DNA of 64,000 bases from Balanoglossus misakiensis. Taxonomy: Eukaryota > Hemichordata. The stretch lies in the NCBI GenBank assembly GCA_040954595.2, contig CM082593.2:5518001-5582000 (forward strand). The letters run 5' to 3'. Of this stretch, positions 39,348 to 52,000 are shown one piece after another. Position numbers and translations under genes: made by a program. A model generated the notes under the pieces. It had not been told where the DNA came from. It saw only the letters and a list, made by a program, of their open reading frames with translations, and searched no databases. Position 1 is the first letter of the stretch. Every line of letters starts with the position of its first letter.

Positions 39348-40376
39348 AGCAGTCCAGACGACACTTCAGCTATTCGCTCCGACTGTGTTCACCGCAACCG
39401 TGGGCTCCAAATTTTCAAATGCCGGATCGATTTGTCCGCGTGTACTTAGTGTTTACATCGGCGAATCCGGAAAAGCCACGTTTTGCGCAGTGAAGGCTGC
39501 GCAGTGTAATCATAACATCACAAGTTGCCAACAGGTGGGGGCGCTGTGCTCCACACCCACGAATAAAGATATGGGCTCGCAACAGGAGGCCAATCTATAC
39601 CAGACAGGATAAAATCAATGTTAATGTTTCTTTTTAATGTTTCAATTTTAATTGTCCATTTCCAGTTGTCAGTCAGTGTAATTCTAACACACGAATTTCA
39701 AGTCGTTGTGCAATAATATGGTCCCACTTTCACACAGTCACTGCCCTAACAAAATATACCTGGCTTCCGATATCTTACAAGCTCTGTTGATTCAGATGAT
39801 CGTAACACTGTTATCGTGAAATAAGCGAAATATCAAAAGTAGTTCCGACCACACAGTGAAGATCTGCTGAAAATACAGGCCCCAGATCTTCACTGTTGGA
39901 ACAATAGCTCAGTGGCAATGCACACATTGCGTGTGTGATAAAAAGAGAACCAGGGCCTAAATCGGTTAACTCCGATTTCATGTTAGGATGAATTTGAATG
40001 CCCACTTTCGACTTCTGGATAATCAACCTTAAGCCCTCAAAGTCTCCAAATTAGCCTAATTAAAAGCAACGGACAACGCATACTTGTGACAGAGCCACAT
40101 AATAACCTCAAGAATTTTTCATTCTTTCCGAAAAATCGAAAGTGTTTGTTTTTTCAATTAACGTTAATGAGAACGGCTATCGATTTGGCACCGTGACATA
40201 ATGGAAACCGTCCGCTTTGTCTTCGATTCATTGCGAGGTTAGCGTACATTACCAGAAATGAATCCCCCCACTGTAGTTTCGCAGTCAAAAAGACAAGTAA
40301 GGCCATTGATTATTTAAAATCTTAGCCCCGGGCGACATTCTGTTAACACCCACCCCACCCGAAAGTGATGGGATTA

Positions 40377-40394
40377 CCCCCCCCCCCCCCCCCC
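40377..40394. repeat. C18 homopolymer
   Basis: Eighteen C residues on the plus strand, about 0.6 kb beyond the 3' end of the Mab-21-like gene. Confidence 0.95.
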
Positions 40395-40979
40395 GAATCA
40401 TCTTCAGGACAAACAGTGGTAACAACTTATGACAGAGACCACGAAAAGAGGTTTTGGGAATTTCCTGAAAAAGTAAAGGTACATTTTCTGTCGTGTTTTT
40501 TTTTTCAGTTTCACAGCATATGCCGCGTCAATTTTCTTCATTTCTACTTTCACAGATAGCAAAGAGCCTCAAAACTCCGAATGGTGGCCTGAATCGGGAT
40601 AATATATCATCACCAAAGAATTAAAATATTACTGGTAATTTTTCGTCCCCTTTACAGCAGGTTTATTCATATCAATGTGCATTTTTAAAATATAAGCTTA
40701 CGTGAAATCCTATACATGTATAAGATTGCTCTTAGGACGATTCTGATGGTGCTGAAATCTGTGACAGCGCCACCACTGATCGTTTACTTTTTTCATACAC
40801 AGGTCGTTCTCCTAGTAAATTATTGGTCGCTAGGGGCGCTATCACCCCAATCAACAAAAGTTGGTCTACTTGATTTTATTCTTAAAAATGACAATGATCT
40901 AGGAATCAATCTTAATGTTGTTGGTTCTTACATGATTAAAAGTTTACAATCTTATATACACATAAAAAGCACATATTTC

Positions 40980-40985
40980 TTTATT
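40980..40985 (-). terminator. Possible polyadenylation signal of the Mab-21-like gene
   Basis: AATAAA on the minus strand 26 nt past the stop codon, within an AT-rich stretch. It would give a very short 3' UTR. Confidence 0.4.
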
Positions 40986-41010
40986 ATATATATTATATGT
41001 CAATCATGAA

Positions 41011-42682
41011 TCAGTCTGAGTGATGTAGAAAGTGAAAGATGGACTCAGGATCCCGAATAATTGACAACACCATCTGCTTGAGCCTAAAGTGCATGTTCCG
41101 TCTCACAGAAACCTGTAGATCACACAGTATGTTTAAATCAATGTAGAAGAAATCCTGCAGTGTTTTCAACTTCAGGTTGTCCTTCAACCTCTGCAGCATG
41201 CCGAGGAATCGCTCTCCGGCCGAATCACGTGACCAGTTGCCATGACGATTGCACTCCCATAGCAACAGAGTCCGCAGGTGCTTAGCGGTGACTTCCCGTA
41301 GAACGGAGTCCTGGCCTTCTCTCAGGGCGAACAGCAAGTGTAGAATGAGAAGGCGATATCTGCCGGTTTCTCCTTCTCCCGGTTCATCATCATTCCGCGC
41401 TCCGTTCAGAAACTCGTCCTCCAGAAGATCCATGGAAACGGACCATAACTGGGGGATGACCTCCTCGGCCGGCGCTTTCAGTATTCCCGGGGGTGCCTTG
41501 TATTTCGTCCCTTCCAGCACCCACACGCTCTTCCCGGCTTTCACGCCCTCCTGGATGCCCCTCACGAAGGCTTTGCTCCTCCCCTTGGCGTACGGATGGT
41601 TGGGCCACTTTGGCGGCAGACGGGCGCCAGGAGGGAGGCCGTAACATTTGACGCACGGCACGATTTTGACAAAGACGCTGCTACCATCTTGCTTGATTTT
41701 CAGGTTGACATGCGGCGACGCCTCGTGAATTGTCACCATTTCAAACTCGTCACCGTAGATCATCAGCGTGTTATCAATGGCCTCGTGCAACACGCTTGTG
41801 AAACTCGAAGGGACAAGAAAACCTCTGTCATTAAGAAACTCCTTCCATGTCGGTAGTTTACTGTCGTCTGACTTGACTGCATCAAAGTTTTTCACTTGAA
41901 TCATTGCAGACATATCTGGTAAATTTATATCTCTGGCAAATGTTGTCACCTGGTAAGAAAAGAGAGACAATATGACAACAATCAGGTCTACAGCTCTATG
42001 TTGATTTTCATTATGGAAATACTAGCATGAATCAGACCCTGAGCACATCTGGTATGTAAGCACATACGTGTACACATACACCATACTATAGCCAGCCAAT
42101 GCCCTTACATGTATATAGCCCTTCTAGTATGGCGTTTGTGATCGGCTGTGGCTGCGACGCCTCCCTACACTGAATTACTAGAAGGGAGGTGGCGGAGCCA
42201 AAGCCGGACATTCTCTTTGGTCTGACCATTACAGGGTTATTAATCATGTGACCTCAACTGAACCCCACCGCCCCATCATCAATGCATCAAACTGTTTACT
42301 GTTTCTTGCTCTTTGCCTAAATATCACGGACGGTCGAACACACCTGGAAAGCTGACGATTGCCTTTGTATATCCAACATTAATCTGTAATGAAACTGGTT
42401 GGCAGAGCCCTCAGATCGCAAACGTTCCATCGGGACGTCGGTGCCCAGACTTGACCCAAAACAGTCTACGAGACGAGGGTCGATATCATTCAGTTTTTCC
42501 GTAAGACTTTTCACAAATCTTAACACCAATTCAGCATTACTTCTCGTAGATTCCAGTCTAGGAACTGCAAACTGTTCAATGGCAGTATTTATGCACTGGT
42601 TTAGTTCTTCGTTCTGCTCCTGTAACTCTGCGAGACTATTATTATCAAGATCCGTGGCTCCGTCGACTGCTTTGTCCGCCAT
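41011..42682 (-). CDS. Mab-21/cGAS-fold domain protein, probably non-catalytic
   Basis: Two exons, 42682-42344 (113 codons) and 41949-41011 (312 codons plus stop), joined in phase 0 at TTCCAG|GTGTGT and TTACCAG|GTG; 425 aa. The chosen start is ATGGCGGACAAAG in good context; an in-frame upstream frame exists. The nucleotidyltransferase-like half has the glycine-serine motif (GSS, residues 76-78) and the VxIVPxxKC segment (about 205-214) typical of Mab-21 proteins. The C-terminal helical half has HLRTLLLWEC (337-346), the counterpart of the MAB21L1 MKTLVSYECEKH segment. The acidic residues that bind metal in cGAS appear replaced: the hDh motif after GS reads NQFHYRLML, and the third position reads VKIVP. 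It is therefore probably a pseudo-enzyme such as MAB21L1 or MID51, or a degenerate cGAS-like receptor. ITPRIP-like proteins are an alternative. Confidence 0.8.
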
Positions 42683-43554
42683 GTTTTCGACTTGACCTCT
42701 GACCATGTAACCTTTGACCTTTGAGCTGAAATTGTTATCTTCACGGTCTTGCTTGGCGGAGGGTTTGAATGTGTTGAGCCAAAAACACATGCGACACTGT
42801 GAAAACCAGTTTCACAAAAATGAAATAGAGATCCCACGAAGTCTTCTCTATAAATTCGAACTCCCCGTGAACACTACTAGTAACATAAAAAACAGTACTA
42901 GTATTTGGATCGGGAGTAGTTTGGGGGCGCTCTACCATCTGCCAGCTGTTATGGCGATACCACAGTACCCTTACTTTATTCCATACATACCAGTTCTTTC
43001 GAGCTAACTGTTAGTCCCAACCGTGGCCAAAACCACAGATACTCACCCATTTCTCGAATATCGATGCCGAAACTTACCCTAAATGTACATTTGAACCCCG
43101 AAATAGGCCACCTGTAGTGACAGCGACAGAAGCTATGGTATTGGCACACACACACCCTTCTCTGAGAGAGAGCAAACTCCCCAGATGTATATCGACTACA
43201 ATTTATTATTATCTTTCTCTATCCACTTTGAAACGTGCATTCCACTTGAAGTACACATCCACTATATCACCTGCATTGTTTACACCGATTGAATTGTATT
43301 AACTGCCAGTGTACTGCGACACTGTTGTGATCCAATCAATACTCCGACTTGGGCCGCAAGTAACATTTAGCAGAATGACAAAAAGCGGGGATTTCAAGTA
43401 AAAATGGCCAGAAAAATAAAGTCAGAGTACCCGTGATTTACTCCCCATTAAAAGTTCACTGCCCCCAACTTGCCCTCATCTATATAACAGCGATGGAGCC
43501 ACTGAAGGTCGATATCATGACAGGGTTGTTTTTGAGTTTTTTTTTTAAGAAGGT

Positions 43555-43567
43555 GGGGGGGGGGGGG
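43555..43567. repeat. G13 homopolymer
   Basis: Thirteen G residues on the plus strand, preceded by a T-rich stretch. Confidence 0.95.
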
Positions 43568-44904
43568 TAACAGAGGTAGAAACCAGTGTCGATTAGGGAG
43601 CATTCATTTATTTCCTGGTATAAAATTTTCAGATATTTTGAGTCAACTGAAACGCGTGAGTTGAATGATTTAACTAATTGGATGGAGTATTTGATGCATT
43701 GAAATGCTTATTTACTTTCCTCTAAGATGTCAAATAACATTGCGGTTAACATGTTGTATGGAATAAAACGATACCCCTACAAATTACAAATGTCATCCTA
43801 AAAATGCCGTAATGTGCCGGACATAAACAAAATAAATGCCATTTAAATTTAGCCGCACCAAGCGTCGCTGGCGCTTTTCACTATAGCTTGCCGAGGAAAA
43901 AAGTTTGTGTCTAACATAGAATATACTACAAAGTGTGTGATTAATAAAAGGAACTGGCTTGTTTTTACTGTTGTTCGATTAAATCTAAATTCACAAACAC
44001 ACTTTAGTACGACATTGCCATGTCATACAAAGTGTTATCATTGAAATTCTCGCCGAGTATCACGCGTTTCGTGTATACTTTTACGGTTTCACATTCGGAT
44101 ATCTTCGATTCGACGCCGTGAGCTTGTTTGAGCGTAGTTCAAAGGTCACGTGAATTCGTGTCCTGGCCTTTTCAGTAAACACAGAGTGTCAGTCATAAAG
44201 TTGACGAGTGCCATATTTACGATGTTGTTACTTCGATTCGCCGTGATATACGATTTGACGAGGTGTAATGTATGCGTCGTTGGCACTGTAAATAAACTTC
44301 CGTGGTCAAGATGATTTATGCCAGGTGCTGTCACGTGACAGGCATGGGGGTGCAATGACGAATACGGGATCAGCGTTTCACAGGCGAACAAGGTTAAGTT
44401 TCAGACCGGAATACGTCAACAAACCAACGGAGAAAGGGGAAAACAAATGTCTGTTTCAGTAATTTATATGTCCCAAGAATAAATCGACCAATCTATTTAT
44501 TTTCAAATGGATATTTCATGGGTAAATGTTAAAGGCGTGCGATTTTTCAAAGTTGGGTTGGCCCGGGATGGTCAAAATGCAGATATAGATGCGAAAAAAT
44601 ACACAGGACTAGTGGCTTTCGCGTGAAATAGCCCACCTCATCACCAGAACCTCTGAACTCTGCAGTAATTTCAAATTCTTATAGGCGCCTTGTACCTAGC
44701 TTTACTTCGTGTACTGTGAACTTTTGAATAAGACGTGAGTATTTTCTATCATCACCGTGCAGCAGAAATGTCATGCAATATTCATGTCAATTTTAGCCTA
44801 GACATTTAAACTGTCAGATACGAATATGGGTAACCTAAAGTAACGCAGGTATATCGATAATGTGACATAGATACATACATACTCGCGCACGCACACACAC
44901 ACAC

Positions 44905-45100
44905 ACATACATACATACATACATACATACATACATACATACATACATACATACATACATACATACATACATACATACATACATACATACATACATACAT
45001 ACATACATACATACATACATACATACATACATACATACATACATACATACATACATACATACATACATACATACATACATACATACATACATACATACAT
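44905..45100. repeat. (ACAT)n microsatellite, about 49 units, with inverted CA/TG flanks
   Basis: A pure tetranucleotide run of about 196 bp. The left flank (44883-44906) is GCGCACGCACACAC-like and the right flank (45105-45142) is TGTGTGTGGGTGCGTGC-like, so the flanks are imperfect inverted complements of one another. Confidence 0.97.
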
Positions 45101-48100
45101 AAACATGTTGTGTGTGTGTGTGGGTGCGTGCTTGCGCGCGTGCATACATTCAGTTTATATATAGTATGTTACGCACGTCCCCTGAAATTTAAATGATATA
45201 CAACAGGTAACATTTTTGAGATCAGATCTCATGTCAAAATAGGTAAGCGGGACTTCCCTAACGAATACACCGGAAAGAAAATTTACAGCAAGATGGATGT
45301 TAAAATTAGAAAATACGAGTATCATCACGTCATTGTAGGTTTGAAGTATGACGTACAACAGCGTTAGGGGCGATATTATACGAGGATGCGGTTTAAATTA
45401 GCTGAAAATCTATCATATTCCGCCGGGGTTATTAATATGAAGCCATAACTCACTATGTCTCAACCTTTAAAATTGTACACTGGCCGTGTATTGCACTGGA
45501 AGTCATTTAATTGACTTAAATATGGAGTTCAAACCGGGGGTGTTTAACTCCCACTCGTCGAGCGCGAAAAGGAAACAATCTAGACCCACAAATTCAATTT
45601 ATCTCTAGTCGTCTGGTTGTCACGAAATTTATGTCGAAAGTCATCAACGGTAAAAGTGTATGAAGACTAATAAGAAACTTTGGCTTGGTAAACTAAATCC
45701 TATAGCGATGCTCCATTCAACCTGTTGGAATGATAAAATAAACTTTGGAAATCACTGACGTTTATGCAATCCGTGTAAAATACCACAGAAAAGGGGCCAT
45801 AAGTCTGTTAGGCCCCTAAAGAACGACACAGAAAACAGAAGCTTTATATTTCTACTGTGATCAAGACGGCAAGAAACCAAGTCATAGTGTATAGTCGCCC
45901 CAAATTAAGGACACTATCTTCGTAAAATGGCAAAGAGTTAGGACGCTAACAATATCTCGGATGGCTGTGTTTACGGCACTTTCTACGGTATTGTGGACGA
46001 GCAGTCAGTCGCTGTAACGTTTGATGAGCTATTATAAACTGCCATCGACTCTTGAGTTCTGAATCGGAAGCCTTTACTCAGTAAAACACACAAACGTTCA
46101 TTTGGCGTTTAAATTCGTCCGCAAACGAGCATTCTGAGTCACTCTAATCGAAGTTTAAACCACAACAGTTAGTGTCATTTACACTTTTATTAGTATGAAT
46201 ATTGATGAGCACGCTGACGTCTTCGCCAGAGCTGTATCTTTGATAAGACCCTTTTACGTCATAGTGCCTTTTTACGGCTTGTTGTGCAGCCGCAGCCAAG
46301 ATCTGCTGTGTAAAACGAACTGAGTTTGCGTCAATCCCACTTTTCGATAACTTTCAACAGCATTTTACTTAGATTGCAATAAAAGTAAAATATTGAACCT
46401 CCCCGGGGTGTTTAAGTTTATACAGCGACCTTGACACTTCATGAGAAAGTCATACTCTTTACATTTTTAGTACTAAATCGCGTTTTGTTTCGGTTCTGAT
46501 GTTGTCCTATGAAACTAGGCCCTATAACTCTTTGTACTTGTCAAAATGGATGTTAAACATTGGTATTTTTCTGATTTCGACATTATCTCGGCCGAGTCGA
46601 AAAAAAGTCGATCAGTTATAAGAAAGGGGTCGAAATACATGGTGAAAGTCCCACTGGCTATTTTTAAGGACATGGCGTTAGGCCTAATGCCTAAAGTCTG
46701 CACGACGGTGGCCTGGCCACAGAAAATTTAGGCCATTTCTGGCGACAATGCGGCGTCGCCCATACCCAACGACCATATCTTGGGGCATTTCTGAACAAGG
46801 CTTGCACTTTTACCGGTCGCAAGAGGAATTACCAAACTATTCGAACTTTTCTCTCCTCCTGTGGCCCGTACTGAGACTAATCAGAGAAAACGCCAGCTTT
46901 TTTGTGAAAACTCCGTGACCGTGTAATCCTCAATATGCAGAAATGGAATTCGGCAGCAAGCTACGAGGCGGTGTTGACATGTTTTCGATACTCATGTCAC
47001 ACAGAGGCTAGCAGAGGTGTCGCGATCCCATGGCTGTTAAAAACCGCACGTTCATTTCCAAGTCTCGATTTACGACGCGTGAACTCCCAATAATTAGTTT
47101 TCATTTATCTGTGACAGAACATGGTCATTTCGGGTCTCAGATTTATTAAGAAAGAGTTTTTCATTGACTCTAGAAACTGTTGATCTCACCTGTTTATACT
47201 ATAAGCTACATTAATTCAGAAACGATGAAGTGTAGTACGAAGTCTGTTATCGCTCATAGCCCGCAGTCACTGAGTCATGACCGATGAATAATTACCAGTT
47301 CATCCACAGCTTATACCTCGGGGGCTACTGTGTAACCTCTGTCATGACGTGGCCGTAGATAAACTCAGATTTATCCTCGGGAGGGATAAAAACCACTATT
47401 ATTAGCGTTTCCACGACAACGCTTGATGCGGTGAACGTTTACGACTTCTCGGGTATCCGTCAGTGATCGGCGTCGTGCTACTCGGGGGTGGGGGGGGGTG
47501 TCGCACAATCAATACTTCGCGAAACGCTGCGTCTTGAGAAAAAAATCCTCCTCGATTGCGGATATAGCGCATTAACCCACAGCATTTTGGTGGTCAAAAT
47601 GTTGGTGCAATTTTTTCCCATTTTTGGTTCTTTTCCCCTAATTGTTTCTTAATTTTAGACCAAGCTGGCATACTTTTCCATTCTCTCCAGATCATGATCA
47701 AAATTTAGGAATAAGCATGGAGAAAGTTATGACGTGAGATTTTGAGAAAGAAGACTACAGGACGACTTTGGCGCTAAAAGGGTTAACGCCGCATATATAA
47801 ATCGTTCGAAGGCAATGACTGAAATGGCTAAACTCCGAGATAAGAAGGGATGATGTGATTTCAGACAGGCTGGACTAAACTCAGGTGTTAGGAAATAAAG
47901 ACTGATGCATATCTAACGACATTCAGGGACGACTTATAACTAATACACGGGTCTATATAATGTTTTATTTTTGTTTGTCAAACGTTTACGACACAAGGGG
48001 GATTTCTCTAATTGACGGAGCTCTGACAACCGGAAATTACTATGAATGTGATGGCGAATCGGGCCGAACTATTTTAGAGATATAGGGGTGGGTGGTGAAT

Positions 48101-48944
48101 CAAGCAGGGGAGGGGAGGGGGCTCGCTATCCCCTCCTTCAACGTTAAACATGCTGAAAGACTATACCTGGTGACCATAATGATTCACCCATGAGTAAACC
48201 TCTCGTGTTGTTGTTTTTTTACCCATGTTTCGAGACATGACTCACGCCTCGATATCTTTCCTCGTGTTGAGAGGTTTATTACCAAGAAAATAAAGTGGAT
48301 ATGTAAAAAAAAACCCACGCGACTGTCACATTTTCAGATGACAGCATGTAAAGAGTGGTCTGGAATAAAAATCGGATGTCCCAAGCGACGGTCGCAGAGG
48401 TGAATCAGTGTGCAGCCGTAAATCCTAGTCCAATCCCCACCGACGTGACTGTGGTCGTACGACCGCTACGTGAATGTCATGACCGGCAATTAAGGGGTCC
48501 AATCTACATACACTGGCACTATTGACCATAAATTTGAAGATATGCGTCCGTAAACTCAGAGATAAAATGCCACAACGTGACCATGACATACATTTAAAGC
48601 ACATAATTGGCAGTAAAATAGAGAAAAAGAAAACATAACAGACCCACTACAGTCTTAGCATGGTGTGACATACTTAGATGCTTCGCACTGCAATACTAAA
48701 TGTGTTGTGTTACTGGCTAACTCTGGACCTAAAAAGTCATGGCGGTCGTGTCGTTTTGAGTATTACTTCCCTAATTTGGAACGTGGTTCCCATGGAAACA
48801 CGCTAGTCGTCCAACCTTGATAAACTTCGATAATTGCACTTGTTCAGCAGGACTTTCAAACAACTTTTGCCCCTATTCTGTGAAGCGCCCTTGAACGTGT
48901 CTGATCACATGCGTGTTGGAGTTCAGCGCTCTATAAATACACTT

Positions 48945-49065
48945 GACCGATTGACTTACTGACTGACTGGTTGGCCAGCTGGCTCATTGACTGACTGAAT
49001 GATTGATTTATTGATTGATCGACCCAAGGTTGATCGATTGGCTGGTTGATAGTCATCATTACTGA
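48945..49065. repeat. Degenerate GACT/GATT tetranucleotide repeat
   Basis: Decayed repeats of GACT, GATT and GGTT units, readable as TTGACTTACTGACTGACTGG and similar. It is an old microsatellite. Confidence 0.7.
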
Positions 49066-52000
49066 AGCGACGACAACTGGTGGTGTGGAACATCCGGGAA
49101 CGTTGCTGTACTATAAATTATCGTCATCATCACAGTGATGAAGAAACTATAGCCCAACAAGATACATTGGTATACTTCAAAGAAAAACCAACCAACAAAA
49201 CTCAGGAGCTGCTTTTGGCAAAGGAAGAAAACATCACTCGACAGCTACATGTAAAGCTGAACTTGGTGAACTTTGTAATACGCTGTTTTCTGGGACAGTT
49301 CTAAATTTGTAATCGTATGGAATATGATAAATAAGAAATTAAATATATGAGGCGGTTCGGATGATAGTTCGTAAATCTTGTGTTTCACGCATGGTTAAGC
49401 AGAAGTATAGGATGGATGATATATTACTGTTTGTTGTCGGCCAAAAAGTTCAGATTGTCATGCCGGACCAGTTAGAGGAAGAGTGTTGGTTTGAGATTCG
49501 AAAAGGGGCGCGCTCGCAACTTTTTGCAGGACGTGAATCGTCAATTACGGAGAAGAGGAAGACGATATCAAATTAGCAGTGCCAATAAATCCAGAGTGTT
49601 TCGAACACGCGGCTCTCGGATCACCGTGAGGGCCGCCGCGCCAAGACACAGAGGCGAGAGCGTTGTCGGCACTGAAAGGGAAATACCACAATCTCGGCCG
49701 GGGCCACAAACCACCAGGCGGTAGGAACATGCAAAGGCTGGAATGACATGTACTGTAATTCCCCGACACAGCGTCCAATTTAGCATGCCCGCTGATTGCA
49801 ACATAAGTTGAACCAGCCCGACACCGTACAAAGCTACAGGAAAAACACATTTCTCCGTCAGATAAATACTCCAATTTAAACCACTCGCGTCCACCGACCG
49901 ACCGCCCCTGCAGATGGGCTCAAGGTCTCAGCGAGAAGAACGTGCCAGTAAATCCGAAAACAGTTCTACCACAGGCCACGCTGACCAGAGCGGCCGTGTC
50001 TAACGAGATGCCTAACGACTACACACCGCCGAAGAGTTTCAGCTACATGACCATCCCTCCCGACAGGGGGGCGCCCGGGTCGACTTAATTGACTGCTAAT
50101 TTCAGTTATTTATTAGAACATATGCAGTTGATTAGAGATATATTGCAATGATTTAGATATTAAAGGACGGAGGATAACAAGGGGAGAGATATACGACAGC
50201 GGTGTCAGAGTTATCTCTCAGAAACGCCGCCTGCTCCGCTAACGATCGCCGATGAGAATTAACTCACTTCAAAGTTTCCGGTTAAATGTAACACTGTCGC
50301 CACTGATATCGCGGAGCCGACACGTTATCATTTTTGGTGAAGTACTTCGCTACTCTGATTTCAAACTCACCTCGGGGATAAAGACAAATTAGCCGTCTTG
50401 CTTATCGTATCACTTGGGGAAAAGCGCGGTGCGCCTTTATACTGTACTGAATGAAAAACAATTTTCACGGCAACTTTTGAGAATAAATTGCTTTCTATCG
50501 CACAAAGTCGGGGTGTTTGTGTATACCTGTTCCTGTGCTTTGGGTTATTCGCAGACAAGTGCCAAAAAAAAAGTTGTGGGAGGTTCATCGTCCGGGTATG
50601 CGCGCGCACGGACATGATCAATCCGTTGGCAGCGCTTACCAAGCATCATCAATACACGCCAGTGACGTTCTATTAAATTCAATGCGCAGCGATTCAGCAA
50701 ATCATCGCCAATCAATCAATTAATTAATGACTTCCGGTCTCTCTGCGTGTCCCCCCGTAGTTTTCGCGGAATGGACGAAGCGCAACAGTTAGAAGGAAAA
50801 CAGTTTGCGCGCGGGTGTTCAATACTTGTTTTGTGGCAGCCCACGCAAGCATGCACTATACCGCAGGACACTGTTTATACGGCGGTGGCGATTGGTCTGA
50901 AAGTCTTTTTTTGCAAAGCACGTTCAAATACCATGGTTATCCCTATTTACAAACATGCTTAGCTTAGGGATCGTCTACAATCTATGTTTACCCAATGAAT
51001 TCGAAATTCAACCGCTTATGTAAACTCAAGCAAGGCGGAAAACTGCTAACAGAGTGTTTTCAAGACAGCTTAGTCGGGATAATTGTAACTTCGAAGACGT
51101 TTGTTATGCCCCCCCCCTCTCTAAAAAGAACCGACAGTTCGGTTCCAAGAAGACATGGACTAACGGTGACGATATTTCCACGTGCTTTACGGCAGACGCA
51201 GATACTTTGAGAGGACGACCTTTTTGCGGTTGCCAAACCACCCCTTGACTTCCGGTCCACCCGCGACAACCGTATTAGCTGCAGAAATTCGGCGAATTGG
51301 ATGTGTATTCTGCGAAATTTGGCGGCAGACTTTGTTCCAGCTTTGAAAACTTTCTCTTTAGAGTTTTGTTTAGAGAGTGCATGCCGTCAAGGGTTATCCG
51401 AAGGACTTTTCTTAATTGTGGCCATGTTTTGATTGGCCCTCGCCCCTTAGCTAAGCCTTGAATGCGGCATCAAATTAAATAAACTTTCCCTTTTTTTTCT
51501 CTCTCTCTTCGTAAAACCTCCATTCTGTTTCCTGTCGGAGAAAGACTTGCGTGTAAAGGCATGGCATATTTGAAAGGGCATTCCACAAAGCGTTCTTAGC
51601 ATTGTTGACACCCCCTTTTGATGTTGTTCAAAGTTACTCCCCGTGACCGGCTTGCTGGGGAAATGCTCCCAGCTAAGAATGTTCACATTTTAGCCGGTGA
51701 CCACACTGCCGCCAAATATGTCAGCGGAACGTTGAGATGCGTGTCCACGATCCCCTCTCCCTCGACGGGAAATAAGGAGTTTTCCTTCTGGCCAATCTCA
51801 GTGTTCATTCAGCATGTGTTTCGGTCATGGAGACGAGCGGAAGAATTCGCAGGCGAAAATAAATGAAAGCCCGACATCCATGCACTGAAACCAGGGGAAT
51901 ATCTGATACATGTCCCCCTTACACGTTAATAATTCCTCGAAAGGAGCTCACTATAAAAGATTTCCAGTAACTGGCGATGATAAACTTGGATATTGTCGCA

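Larger units (their letters stand above)
39348..41010. other. Intergenic region between the MZB1-like and Mab-21-like genes
   Basis: It contains the 5' flank of the MZB1-like gene (with a GGGGGCGCT motif at 39537-39545), a C18 run at 40377-40394 and the presumed 3' end of the Mab-21-like gene. A 97-codon hydrophobic frame at 40716-41009 is AT-rich and looks random. No gene is called. Confidence 0.55.

Noticed and set aside
44798-45149. Open frames of MYVC or THIY repeats
   Set aside because: Translation of the ACAT microsatellite in several frames; not coding.
48832-48850. AATTGCACTTGTTC, resembling the start of miR-92
   Set aside because: Only the seed region agrees and no complementary arm lies within 80 nt.
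50163-50185. GGACGGAGGATAACAAGGGG, similar to miR-184
   Set aside because: Several mismatches in the centre and no hairpin.
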